A stretch of 64,000 nt of DNA from Streptomyces sp. MNU76. GTDB lineage: Bacteria > Actinomycetota > Actinomycetes > Streptomycetales > Streptomycetaceae. Position numbers and translations under genes: made by a program. Each line of letters starts with the position of its first letter. Positions within the stretch are counted from its first letter, which is position 1. Shown here piece by piece: positions 17,379-25,054 of the stretch. The notes beneath the pieces were generated by a model. The model made no database searches, had not been told where the DNA came from, and was given only the letters and a program-made list of their open reading frames with translations. The stretch spans positions 124,001 through 188,000 of the forward strand of contig NZ_JAJKLK010000003.1 of NCBI RefSeq assembly GCF_020982545.1, given 5' to 3'.

Positions 17379-18155
17379 GTGTTCGGACGTCGCAAGAAGA
17401 AGGGTTCCGCTGAGGACGCGGCGGACGCGGCGAGCGAGGCCGAGCAGGTCGACGGCGTTGCCGGGGAAGCCGACGCTGAGGCGGACGTCGAGCGGGAGCG
17501 CGTGCGGCTGGAGCCCGAGCCCCGGCCGGACGGGCCGTGGGACAGCTCCGAGGTGCGCGAGCCCGGCGAGGGCCGGGTCGACCTCGGTGGCATCTTCGTG
17601 CCCGGAGTCGACGGCATGGAGCTGCGGGTGGAGGTCGCCGGTGACGCGATCGTCGCCGCGACCGTCGTGCTGCGCGACAGCGCGGTCCAGCTGCAGGCCT
17701 TCGCCGCGCCCAAGCGCGAGGGCATCTGGGGCGAGGTCCGCGAGGAGATCGCCTCCGGCATCACCCAGCAGGGCGGGGTCATCGACGAGGTCGAGGGCCC
17801 GCTGGGCTGGGAGCTCCGCGCTCAGGTGCCGGTGCAGCTGCCGGACGGCACGGGTGGCTTCCAGGTGGTCCGCTTCGTCGGTGTGGACGGGCCCCGCTGG
17901 TTCCTGCGCGGAGTGATCTCCGGGCGGGGCGCGGTGGAGCCGCAGACCGCCGGGCTGCTGGAGCAGATCTTCCGGGACACGGTCGTCGTCCGCGGTGAGG
18001 GCCCCATGGCTCCGCGTGACCCGATCGTCCTGAAGCTGCCGAACGACGCGCAGATGGTCCCCGAGGGGGTCCAGCAGGAGGAGCAGGCCGGTTCCCGCTT
18101 CTCCGGCGGCATGGGACAGCTGCAGCGCGGGCCGGAGATCACCGAGGTCCGCTAG
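17379..18155 (+). CDS. DUF3710 domain protein
   Basis: 258 residues from GTG 17379 with AAGGA upstream. A short basic start (FGRRKKKG) and acidic linker precede the DUF3710 domain from residue ~65: RVDLGGIFVPGVDGMELRVEV, FAAPKREGIWGEVREEIA, and RFVGVDGPRWFLRGVISGRGA. The family is restricted to actinobacteria, sits beside dut and has no known function. The gene is followed by a repeat-type hairpin and a T-tracted terminator, closing the thioesterase/dut/DUF3710 operon. Confidence 0.88.
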   Translation: MFGRRKKKGSAEDAADAASEAEQVDGVAGEADAEADVERERVRLEPEPRPDGPWDSSEVREPGEGRVDLGGIFVPGVDGMELRVEVAGDAIVAATVVLRDSAVQLQAFAAPKREGIWGEVREEIASGITQQGGVIDEVEGPLGWELRAQVPVQLPDGTGGFQVVRFVGVDGPRWFLRGVISGRGAVEPQTAGLLEQIFRDTVVVRGEGPMAPRDPIVLKLPNDAQMVPEGVQQEEQAGSRFSGGMGQLQRGPEITEVR

Positions 18156-18176
18156 CCGTTCCGGCCGAGGCCGTCA

Positions 18177-18231
18177 GGGAACTGCGGGTCCGCGCGACCG
18201 GTCGCGCAGTTCCCCGCGCCCCTCGGGGCGC
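18177..18231. repeat. Streptomyces-type intergenic hairpin repeat
   Basis: GGGAACTGCG (18177-18186) pairs with CGCAGTTCCC (18205-18214), immediately followed by the palindrome GCGCCCC-TC-GGGGCGC (18216-18231). The string CGCGCAGTTCCCCGCGCCCC is, from memory, one of the most frequent intergenic repeats in Streptomyces genomes. Probably acts as a terminator-like RNA hairpin. Confidence 0.75.
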
Positions 18232-18251
18232 CGGCGTCAGAGTTGCGTCAA

Positions 18252-18283
18252 AGAGGCGGCCCCCGGCCGCCTCTGTCCTTTTT
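18252..18283 (+). terminator. Intrinsic terminator after the dut operon
   Basis: AGAGGCGGC (18252-18260) pairs with GCCGCCTCT (18266-18274) around a 5-nt loop and is followed by CCTTTTT. Orientation terminates rightward transcription from the thioesterase-dut-DUF3710 operon before the KdpD gene. Confidence 0.85.
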
Positions 18284-18347
18284 GCCGTGATTATTGGCCG
18301 TAAGGTCGACGCTGCGTGGGCAGTGGTCACGGGAAGACAATGGGGAC

Positions 18348-20990
18348 ATGGGACGCGGAAAGCTTCGGATCTACCTCGGTGCGGCACCGGGCGTCGGCAA
18401 GACGTACGCCATGCTGTCCGAAGCGCACCGCCGGATCGAGCGCGGCACCGACTGCGTGGTGGCCGTCGTGGAGCACCACGGTCGGCCGCGCACCGAGGTG
18501 ATGCTGCACGGGTTGGAGCAGGTTCCGCGCCGGACGCTGGAGTACCGCGACACGGTCTTCACCGAGATGGACGTGGACGCCGTGCTCGCCCGGCGGCCCC
18601 GGGTCGCCCTCGTGGACGAGCTGGCCCACACCAATGTGCCCGGTTCCCGCAACGACAAGCGCTGGCAGGACGTCGAGGATCTGCTCGCCGCCGGTGTCGA
18701 CGTGGTCTCGACCGTCAACATCCAGCACCTGGAGTCGCTCGGTGACGTCGTCGAGTCCATCACCGGCGTACGGCAGCGCGAGACCGTGCCCGACGAGGTG
18801 GTGCGACGGGCTGACCAGATCGAGCTGGTCGACATGTCGCCGCAGGCGCTCCGGCGACGGATGGCGCACGGCAACGTCTACCAGCCGGACAAGGTCGACG
18901 CAGCGCTGTCGAACTACTTCCGCCCCGGGAACCTGACCGCTCTGCGGGAGTTGGCGCTGCTGTGGGTGGCGGACCGGGTCGACGAGTACCTCAACGCCTA
19001 CCGCAGCGAGCACCAGGTGTCGCGGATATGGGGCTCCCGCGAGCGGATCGTGGTCGGGCTGACCGGCGGCCCCGAAGGGCGGACCCTGCTGCGAAGAGCC
19101 GCCCGGCTCGCCGAGAAGGGCGCGGGCGGCGAGGTCATGGCCGTCTACATCGCCCGCAGCGACGGGCTGACCTCCGCCTCGCCCAAGGAACTCGCCGTCC
19201 AGCGCACCCTCGTCGAAGACCTCGGCGGCACCTTCCACCACGTCGTCGGCGACGACATCCCCGCCGCCCTGCTGGCCTTCGCGCGCGGGGTGAACGCCAC
19301 CCAGATCGTGCTCGGCGTCTCGCGCCGCAAGAGCTGGCAGTACGTCTTCGGGCCGGGCGTCGGCGCCACCGTCGCCCGGGACTCCGGACCCGACCTGGAC
19401 GTCCACCTGATCACGCACGACGAGGCGGGCAAGGGGCGCGGGCTGCCCGTCGCCCGGGGCGCACGGCTCGGCCGGGCACGGACGATCTGGGGGTGGCTGG
19501 TGGGGACGGCCGGGCCGGTGCTGCTCGCGCCGCTGCTGGCCAACTACGAGACCGACCTCGGTCTCGCCAACGACATGCTGCTCTTCCTGACGCTCACGGT
19601 GGCCGCGGCCCTGCTCGGCGGTCTGCTGCCCGCCCTGGCCGCGGCGGTGCTGGGCTCGCTGCTGCTCAACTGGTTCTTCACCCAGCCGGTGCACACGCTG
19701 ACGATCGACGACCCGACGAACATCGTCGCCATCGTGGTCTTCGTAGGGGTCGCGGTGGCGGTGGCCTCCGTGGTGGACCTCGCGGCCCGGCGCACGCACC
19801 AGGCGGCCAGGCTGCGCGCCGAGTCGGAGATCCTGTCCTTCCTCGCGGGCAGTGTGCTGCGCGGGGAGACCAGCCTGGAGGCACTCCTCGAACGGGTGCG
19901 CGAAACCTTCGGTATGGAGTCGGTGGCTCTGCTGGAGCGCGAGAGCGAGGTCGACCCGTGGACCTGCGCGGGCAGCGTGGGCCCCCGGCAGATGGACCGA
20001 CCCGAGGCCGCGGACGTGGACATGCCGGTCGGCGACCACATGGCGCTCGCCCTCTCCGGCCGCGTCCTGCCCGCCGAGGACCGCCGGGTGCTGGCCGCGT
20101 TCGCCGCCCAGGCCGTGGTCGTCCTGGACCGCCGGCGTCTCCAGCAGGAGGCCGACCAGGCCAAGGCGCTGGCCGAGGGCAACCGCATCCGCACCGCGCT
20201 GCTCGCCGCCGTCAGCCACGACCTGCGCACCCCGCTGGCCGGCATCAAGGCCGCCGTGTCCTCCCTGCGCTCCGACGACGTGGCCTGGTCGGAGGAGGAC
20301 GAGGCCGAACTGCTCGAAGGGATCGAGGACGGCGCCGACCGGCTCGACCACCTCGTGGGCAACCTCCTCGACATGTCCCGCCTGCAGACCGGCACGGTCA
20401 CCACCCTGATCCGCGAGATCGACCTCGACGAGGTGGTGCCCATGGCGCTCGGCGGCGTCCCCGAGGGCAGCGTCGGGCTGGAGATACCCGAGAGTCTGCC
20501 CATGGTCGCCGTCGACCCCGGCCTGCTGGAGCGCTCCGTGGCCAACATCGTCGAGAACGCCGTCAAGTACAGCCCGCCCGGCACGCCCGTCCAGGTCTCC
20601 GCGAGCGTCCTCGGTGGCCGCGTCGAGGTCCGGGTCACCGACCGCGGCCCCGGCGTTCCCGACGAGGCCAAGGACCGTATCTTCGCCCCCTTCCAGCGGC
20701 ACGGCGACGCCCCGCGCGGGACCGGCGTCGGCCTGGGTCTCGCGGTCGCCCGGGGCTTCGCCGAGGCCATGGGCGGCACGCTCGACGCCGAGGACACCCC
20801 CGGCGGCGGACTCACCATGGTGCTGACCGTAAGGGCCGCACAGAACGGCTCCGGGCCCGTCACGGCCTTCTCGTCGGGCACCGACCAGGCCGCGGGCTCG
20901 TCCACATCGGCGGACGCCGTCCCGTCGGCGGACCGGACCGCCGACGCACCGGTCGGCACGGCCACATCGGCAGAGAGGCGAACCACATGA
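18348..20990 (+). CDS. kdpD: KdpD-type sensor histidine kinase
   Basis: 880 residues from ATG 18348 (GGGGAC upstream). Domain order: KdpD N-terminal domain with Walker A GAAPGVGKT (11-19) and RRPRVALVDELAHTN; a UspA-like domain near 225-360 (RIVVGLTGGPEGRTLLRRAARLA); four TM helices (DUF4118) at ~390-490; a GAF-like region; HisKA with the phospho-His in AAVSHDLRTPLAG (~623); HATPase ending FQRHGDAPRGTGVGLGLAVARGFAEAMGG. In other bacteria KdpD senses K+ and turgor and drives kdpFABC through KdpE. No kdpFABC lies in this window. The Ala/Ser/Thr-rich C-tail of ~50 residues is extra. Confidence 0.92.
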   Translation: MGRGKLRIYLGAAPGVGKTYAMLSEAHRRIERGTDCVVAVVEHHGRPRTEVMLHGLEQVPRRTLEYRDTVFTEMDVDAVLARRPRVALVDELAHTNVPGSRNDKRWQDVEDLLAAGVDVVSTVNIQHLESLGDVVESITGVRQRETVPDEVVRRADQIELVDMSPQALRRRMAHGNVYQPDKVDAALSNYFRPGNLTALRELALLWVADRVDEYLNAYRSEHQVSRIWGSRERIVVGLTGGPEGRTLLRRAARLAEKGAGGEVMAVYIARSDGLTSASPKELAVQRTLVEDLGGTFHHVVGDDIPAALLAFARGVNATQIVLGVSRRKSWQYVFGPGVGATVARDSGPDLDVHLITHDEAGKGRGLPVARGARLGRARTIWGWLVGTAGPVLLAPLLANYETDLGLANDMLLFLTLTVAAALLGGLLPALAAAVLGSLLLNWFFTQPVHTLTIDDPTNIVAIVVFVGVAVAVASVVDLAARRTHQAARLRAESEILSFLAGSVLRGETSLEALLERVRETFGMESVALLERESEVDPWTCAGSVGPRQMDRPEAADVDMPVGDHMALALSGRVLPAEDRRVLAAFAAQAVVVLDRRRLQQEADQAKALAEGNRIRTALLAAVSHDLRTPLAGIKAAVSSLRSDDVAWSEEDEAELLEGIEDGADRLDHLVGNLLDMSRLQTGTVTTLIREIDLDEVVPMALGGVPEGSVGLEIPESLPMVAVDPGLLERSVANIVENAVKYSPPGTPVQVSASVLGGRVEVRVTDRGPGVPDEAKDRIFAPFQRHGDAPRGTGVGLGLAVARGFAEAMGGTLDAEDTPGGGLTMVLTVRAAQNGSGPVTAFSSGTDQAAGSSTSADAVPSADRTADAPVGTATSAERRTT

Positions 20991-21048
20991 GGTGGCAGCT
21001 GAGAGGGCACGTGAGGCGGCCCATGATGCGGCACCTGAGGCGGGCCGT

Positions 21049-21732
21049 ATGACCAGAGTGCTCGTGGTCGACGACGAGCCGCAGATCGTGCGGGCGCTCG
21101 TGATCAACCTGAAGGCCCGCAAGTACGAGGCCGACGCCGCCCACGACGGGGCGAGCGCGCTCGCCCTCGCCGCGGCCCGGCACCCCGACGTCGTCGTCCT
21201 CGACCTCGGACTGCCCGACATGGACGGCGTCGAGGTGATCAAGGGACTCCGCGGCTGGACCCGGGTGCCGATCATCGTGCTCTCCGCCCGGCACACATCC
21301 GACGAGAAGGTCGAGGCCCTCGACGCGGGCGCCGACGACTACGTCACCAAGCCCTTCGGCATGGACGAGCTGCTCGCCCGGCTGCGGGCCGCCGTCCGCC
21401 GCGCGGAGCCCGTGGGCGGCGAGGACGGCGACGTGATCGTGGAGACGGACGACTTCACCGTCGACCTGGCCGCGAAGAAGGTGAACCGGGACGGCAGGGA
21501 CGTCCGGCTCACCCCCACCGAGTGGCACCTGCTGGAGGTGCTGGTCCGCAACACCGGGCGGCTGGTCAGCCAGAAGCAGCTGCTCCAGGAGGTGTGGGGG
21601 CCCTCGTACGGCACCGAGACCAACTATCTGCGGGTCTACATGGCGCAGCTGCGGCGCAAGCTGGAGGGCGACCCCTCCCGGCCCAGGCACTTCATCACCG
21701 AGGCGGGGATGGGCTACCGCTTCGAGAAGTGA
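21049..21732 (+). CDS. kdpE: KdpE-type response regulator
   Basis: 227 residues; ATG 21049 begins the receiver domain MTRVLVVDDEP, and the frame upstream is only a shadow overlapping the 58-bp gap after kdpD. Phospho-acceptor Asp52 in VVVLDLGLP, Lys in YVTKPFGMDELLARL. The winged-helix output domain runs from ~130 (VRLTPTEWHLLEVLVRNTGRLVSQ, SYGTETNYLRVYMAQLRRKLE, PRHFITEAGMGYRFEK). The WHLLEVLVRN and TNYLRVYMAQLR segments are characteristic of KdpE. Co-transcribed with kdpD. Confidence 0.93.
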   Translation: MTRVLVVDDEPQIVRALVINLKARKYEADAAHDGASALALAAARHPDVVVLDLGLPDMDGVEVIKGLRGWTRVPIIVLSARHTSDEKVEALDAGADDYVTKPFGMDELLARLRAAVRRAEPVGGEDGDVIVETDDFTVDLAAKKVNRDGRDVRLTPTEWHLLEVLVRNTGRLVSQKQLLQEVWGPSYGTETNYLRVYMAQLRRKLEGDPSRPRHFITEAGMGYRFEK

Positions 21733-21806
21733 GACCGGGAGAGCCGGCGGAGGTCCGCCCCGCACGGGGTGCTGGACTGTCGGCGGGCCCCGGTACGCTT
21801 TTTGTC

Positions 21807-22205
21807 ATGAGTGCTGTTCCTCGTTCCGAGAAGCCGGCGGGCCGGTTCCGGCGCATGCTCGACCGGCTCTCCTCGTCCCAGACGGACCTGGAGTCGGAGG
21901 AGCTGCGCGAGGACGCGGACACCGCCGGCTGCACACGCATATGTGACTGTCACGACCGACAGATAGTGACCGTTACTGGTACCTTGCGCACGGTCACGCT
22001 GCGCCCCCGGGCCGGCGTCCCGGCACTGGAGGCCGAGCTCTTCGACGGTTCGGCCGCCCTGGACGTCGTGTGGCTCGGCAGACGCTCCATCGTCGGGATA
22101 GAGCCGGGGCGCAAGCTGATCGCATCCGGCCGGATCTCGATGAGCCGGGGCCGTAGAGTGCTGTTCAATCCGAAGTACGAACTCAGACCGCTCGGACGGG
22201 AGTAG
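21807..22205 (+). CDS. OB-fold nucleic-acid-binding domain protein
   Basis: 132 residues from ATG 21807. A short basic leader and CTRICDCHDRQ precede an OB-fold core: VTVTGTLRTVTLRPRAGVPALEAELFDGSAALDVVWLGRRSI, then PGRKLIASGRISM and LFNPKYELRP. This resembles the single OB domain of RecG/AsRS-like proteins. It is found upstream of DUF3159 proteins in actinobacteria; ligand unknown. The stop is 3 nt before the next start. Confidence 0.82.
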   Translation: MSAVPRSEKPAGRFRRMLDRLSSSQTDLESEELREDADTAGCTRICDCHDRQIVTVTGTLRTVTLRPRAGVPALEAELFDGSAALDVVWLGRRSIVGIEPGRKLIASGRISMSRGRRVLFNPKYELRPLGRE

Positions 22206-22208
22206 CCG

Positions 22209-22967
22209 GTGACGTCGCTCGACAAGCCGACGGAAGACGCCCAGCGCGGCGTCCAGGACGCCGAGGGCGGACAGGACGGCTCGCACGACTCCAGGGCGGT
22301 GACGGAGGCCGCGCTGTTCGAGGCGTTCGGTGGCGTGCGCGGCATGGTCGAGACCGTGCTCCCGGGCCTGCTCTTCGTCTCCATCTACACGATCAACAAG
22401 GACCTGCACTCGGCGGCCCTCGCGGCCCTCGGCGTCTCCGTCCTGCTGGTCGTGGTGCGGCTGGTCATGAAGGACACCGTCAAGCACGCCTTCAGCGGTG
22501 TCTTCGGGGTCGCCTTCGGTGTGGTCTTCGCGATGATGACCGGCAACGCCAAGGACTTCTATCTCCCGGGCATGCTCTACACGCTGGGCCTCGGCTGCGC
22601 GTACATCATCACGACGCTGGCCGGTGTGCCGCTGATCGGCCTGATGCTCGGCCCGGTCTTCAAGGAGAACCTGTCCTGGCGGACCCGCAACCCCGGGCGC
22701 AAGAAGGCGTACGCGAAGGCGAGTTACGCCTGGGGCGCGATCCTGCTCGGCAAGTGCGCCATCCTCTTCCCGCTGTACTGGTGGGCCGACACCACACAGC
22801 TGGGCTGGGTCCTCATCGCCCTGAAGATCCCGCCGTTCCTGCTCGCGGTCTGGCTCACCTGGATCTTCCTGGCCAAGGCGCCGGCCCCGATCGACGTGTT
22901 CGCCGAGATGGAGGCGGAGGAGCGGGCGGCAGAGGAGCGCAAGGCTGCCGCTCGGGCGGGGGACTAG
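22209..22967 (+). CDS. DUF3159 family integral membrane protein
   Basis: 252 residues, GTG 22209. An acidic N-terminus (~45 residues) with FEAFGGVRGMVETVLPGLLF leads into about six TM helices: LLFVSIYTINKDL, ALAALGVSVLLVVVRLVM, FSGVFGVAFGVVFAMM, YLPGMLYTLGLGCAYIIT, AGVPLIGLMLG, and the last pair around 200-230. Conserved loops include TGNAKDFYLPG and WRTRNPGRKKAYAKASYAWG. The family's role is unknown. Together with the OB-fold gene it sits between KdpDE and the RCK genes, which is suggestive but not proof of an ion role. Confidence 0.85.
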   Translation: MTSLDKPTEDAQRGVQDAEGGQDGSHDSRAVTEAALFEAFGGVRGMVETVLPGLLFVSIYTINKDLHSAALAALGVSVLLVVVRLVMKDTVKHAFSGVFGVAFGVVFAMMTGNAKDFYLPGMLYTLGLGCAYIITTLAGVPLIGLMLGPVFKENLSWRTRNPGRKKAYAKASYAWGAILLGKCAILFPLYWWADTTQLGWVLIALKIPPFLLAVWLTWIFLAKAPAPIDVFAEMEAEERAAEERKAAARAGD

Positions 22968-23040
22968 GCACCCGATGCTGGTGCGGGCCTCGCAAGGGCT
23001 GCGTCCCCGGGCCCGGCTTGTCGGCCTGCACGGCCTCGGC

Positions 23041-23062
23041 CTCGAACGCCGGACGGGCTGAA
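23041..23062. repeat. Streptomyces interspersed intergenic repeat (AACGCCGGACGGGCTG type)
   Basis: The segment contains AACGCCGGACGGGCTGAA, which I recall as a very frequent short intergenic repeat in Streptomyces chromosomes. It lies between convergent genes, next to a strong hairpin terminator at 23141-23168. Confidence 0.65.
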
Positions 23063-23140
23063 GGTGCCTGGATCAGGTTGAACGGGCGCAGGGGTTGAAG
23101 GCGACGAAGACTTGGGGCGCCCGGTCGCCCGGTATGTGAA

Positions 23141-23168
23141 GGGGCGCCCGGAAACTTCCGGGCGCCCC
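23141..23168. terminator. Bidirectional hairpin terminator
   Basis: GGGGCGCCCGGAA (23141-23153) pairs perfectly with TTCCGGGCGCCCC (23156-23168): a 13-bp stem. It separates the rightward DUF3159 gene from the leftward RCK operon, so it can serve both. Confidence 0.85.
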
Positions 23169-23189
23169 GTCGTCGTCGCATACCCCGCG

Positions 23190-23867
23190 TCAGCTCGTCG
23201 CGTCCTCGCGCCGTACCGACAGCAGGTCCTCCAGCTGCTCCTCACGCGCCTGCGCGGCCACGAAGAGGAGTTCGTCGCCTGCCTCCAGGGAGTCGTCCGA
23301 GGTCGGGGTGAGGACCCGGGTGCCGCGGATGATGGTGACCAGGGAGGTGTCCTCCGGCCACTCGACCTCACCGACCTGGGTGCCGGCCAGGGCCGACTCG
23401 GGCGGCAGCGTCAGCTCGACCAGGTTGGCGTCGCCGTGGCTGAAGCGGAGCAGCCGGACCAGGTCGCCGACGCTCACGGCCTCCTCGACCAGCGCCGACA
23501 TCAGCCGGGGGGTCGACACGGCCACGTCCACGCCCCAGGACTCGTTGAACAGCCACTCGTTCTTGGGGTTGTTGACGCGGGCGACGACCCGCGGAACGCC
23601 GTACTCCGTCTTCGCCAGCAGGGAGACGACCAGGTTGACCTTGTCGTCTCCGGTCGCGGCGATGACGACGTTGCAGCGCTGGAGCGCCGCCTCGTCCAGG
23701 GACGTGATCTCGCAGGCGTCGGCCAGCAGCCACTCCGCCAGAGGCACGCGCTCGACCGAGATGGCGGTCGGCGCCTTGTCGACGAGAAGGACCTCGTGGC
23801 CGTTCTCCAGCAGTTCGCCCGCGATCGAGCGGCCGACCGCTCCGGCTCCGGCAATGGCGACCCTCAT
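23190..23867 (-). CDS. TrkA/RCK family potassium regulatory protein (second of pair)
   Basis: 225 residues from ATG 23867. RCK_N Rossmann domain: MRVAIAGAGAVGRSIAGELLENGHEVLLVDK (GxGxxG at 7-12), CNVVIAATGDDKVNLVVSLLAKTEYGV. RCK_C domain from ~135: NLVELTLPPESALAGTQVGEVEWPEDTSLVTIIRG and GDELLFVA. Such proteins bind NAD(H)/ATP or, through RCK_C, c-di-AMP, and gate K+ transport. The start overlaps the stop of the upstream RCK gene by one base (TGATG), so the two are made together. Confidence 0.92.
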   Translation of the reverse strand: MRVAIAGAGAVGRSIAGELLENGHEVLLVDKAPTAISVERVPLAEWLLADACEITSLDEAALQRCNVVIAATGDDKVNLVVSLLAKTEYGVPRVVARVNNPKNEWLFNESWGVDVAVSTPRLMSALVEEAVSVGDLVRLLRFSHGDANLVELTLPPESALAGTQVGEVEWPEDTSLVTIIRGTRVLTPTSDDSLEAGDELLFVAAQAREEQLEDLLSVRREDATS

Positions 23868-24538
23868 CAGTGACCGCCCTCCTCGTCGGGGCCCTCGGCG
23901 AAGGACGCCTCGACCTTCTCCACGTCGTCCGTCCGCATCATCACATGCACGAGGTCGCCCTCCTGCAGCACCGTCTGCGAGGTCGGCAGAATCGCCTCGC
24001 CCAGGCGGGTCAGGAAGGCGACGCGGACCCCGGTCTCCTCCTGCATCTTGCTGATCTTGTGGCCCACCCACGCCGACGAGGCGTGCACCTCGGCGAGCTG
24101 GACGCCGCCGGTGGGATCGCGCCACAGCGGTTCGGCCCCGGACGGCAGCAGCCGACGGAGCATCTGGTCGGCGGTCCAGCGGACCGTGGCGACCGTCGGA
24201 ATGCCCAGGCGCTGGTAGACCTCGGCCCGGCGCGGGTCGTAGATCCGTGCCGCCACGTTCTCGATGCCGAACATCTCGCGGGCGACACGGGCGGCGATGA
24301 TGTTGGAGTTGTCGCCGCTGGAGACGGCGGCGAACGCGCCCGCCTCCTCGATGCCCGCCTCGCGCAGGGTGTCGCGGTCGAAGCCGACCCCGGTGACGCG
24401 CCGGCCGCCGAAACCCGAGCCCAGACGACGGAAGGCCGTGGGGTCCTGGTCGATCACGGCGACCGTGTGCCCCTGTTGCTCCAGGGTCTGGGCGAGGGTG
24501 GAACCCACTCGCCCGCAGCCCATGATGACGATGTGCAC
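23867..24538 (-). CDS. TrkA/RCK family potassium regulatory protein (first of pair)
   Basis: 223 residues, ATG 24538. RCK_N with GCGRVGSTLAQTLEQQGHTVAVIDQDP and SGDNSNIIAARVAREMFGIENVAARIYDPRRAEVYQRLGIPTVATVRWTADQ; RCK_C with GHKISKMQEETGVRVAFLTR and LQEGDLVHVMM. Two adjacent RCK proteins beside a KimA-like transporter are likely regulators or partners of K+ flux. A 36-residue membrane peptide gene lies 118 bp upstream on the same strand. Confidence 0.92.
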   Translation of the reverse strand: MHIVIMGCGRVGSTLAQTLEQQGHTVAVIDQDPTAFRRLGSGFGGRRVTGVGFDRDTLREAGIEEAGAFAAVSSGDNSNIIAARVAREMFGIENVAARIYDPRRAEVYQRLGIPTVATVRWTADQMLRRLLPSGAEPLWRDPTGGVQLAEVHASSAWVGHKISKMQEETGVRVAFLTRLGEAILPTSQTVLQEGDLVHVMMRTDDVEKVEASFAEGPDEEGGH

Positions 24539-24656
24539 GACCGTCCTTCCGGTGTCAATAGCTACTGTTCAGCCGAAACGTCGAAAACAGGGTCTCAGAC
24601 CGTCGCCCAAGCTACACACGCGCGGCCCGCCGGGGGCACCCCCGTGCACCCACGGG

Positions 24657-24767
24657 TCACATCGTGGGACGTCGCCGGCTGATCCGCCGGACGCTGGCCC
24701 TCGTCAACAAGCCGAGTCCGACGAGGGAGGCGAGAGCGCCGATCAGCTCAGCGGTCGCGGCCTGCAT
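24657..24767 (-). CDS. Small single-span membrane peptide, 36 residues
   Basis: ATG 24767 is preceded by a near-ideal GGAGG six to seven bases upstream, which decides the start; in-frame codons further up are charged and unlike coding. Sequence MQAATAELIGALASLVGLGLLTRAS followed by VRRISRRRPTM: one TM helix (residues ~7-22) and a positively charged cytoplasmic tail. It lies just upstream of the RCK pair and divergent from the KimA-type transporter. KdpF is a comparable tiny membrane subunit, but no sequence identity is claimed. Possible regulator or stabiliser of a K+ transport complex. Confidence 0.6.
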   Translation of the reverse strand: MQAATAELIGALASLVGLGLLTRASVRRISRRRPTM

Positions 24768-25054
24768 GGGGCCTCCAGGGAGCAGAGGGGGCGAGAACGT
24801 CACGGGTTCCATCGGATGCCCGATACGCACACGGCACGCGGGCACGTACACGGGATGAACGGGATTCCTCGGGGCGACGGGGTCCCTCATCTCGACGGGA
24901 TTCGTCATATGGACGTAAGGACGCAGCCCATCACACCGGAGGATGCGTGACGTGACGCACTTCGCAGTCGTCGGCGGTCCGATTTCACCCCGGGGCCCGC
25001 CGGGATTTCACCCGGATGTGCCCAGAACCAGCCGGGGCGCTTACGATCCTCTGC

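Noticed and set aside
18327..21296. 989-codon open frame on the minus strand across kdpD/kdpE
   Set aside because: Antisense shadow of a high-GC gene. The plus strand encodes complete KdpD and KdpE with all motifs; the antisense product is Gly/Arg/His-rich filler.
24780..25054. ydaO/c-di-AMP riboswitch upstream of the KimA-type gene
   Set aside because: Looked for because KimA genes in Firmicutes carry it. The conserved ydaO core was not recognisable, and the leader is only about 280 bp shared with a divergent gene.
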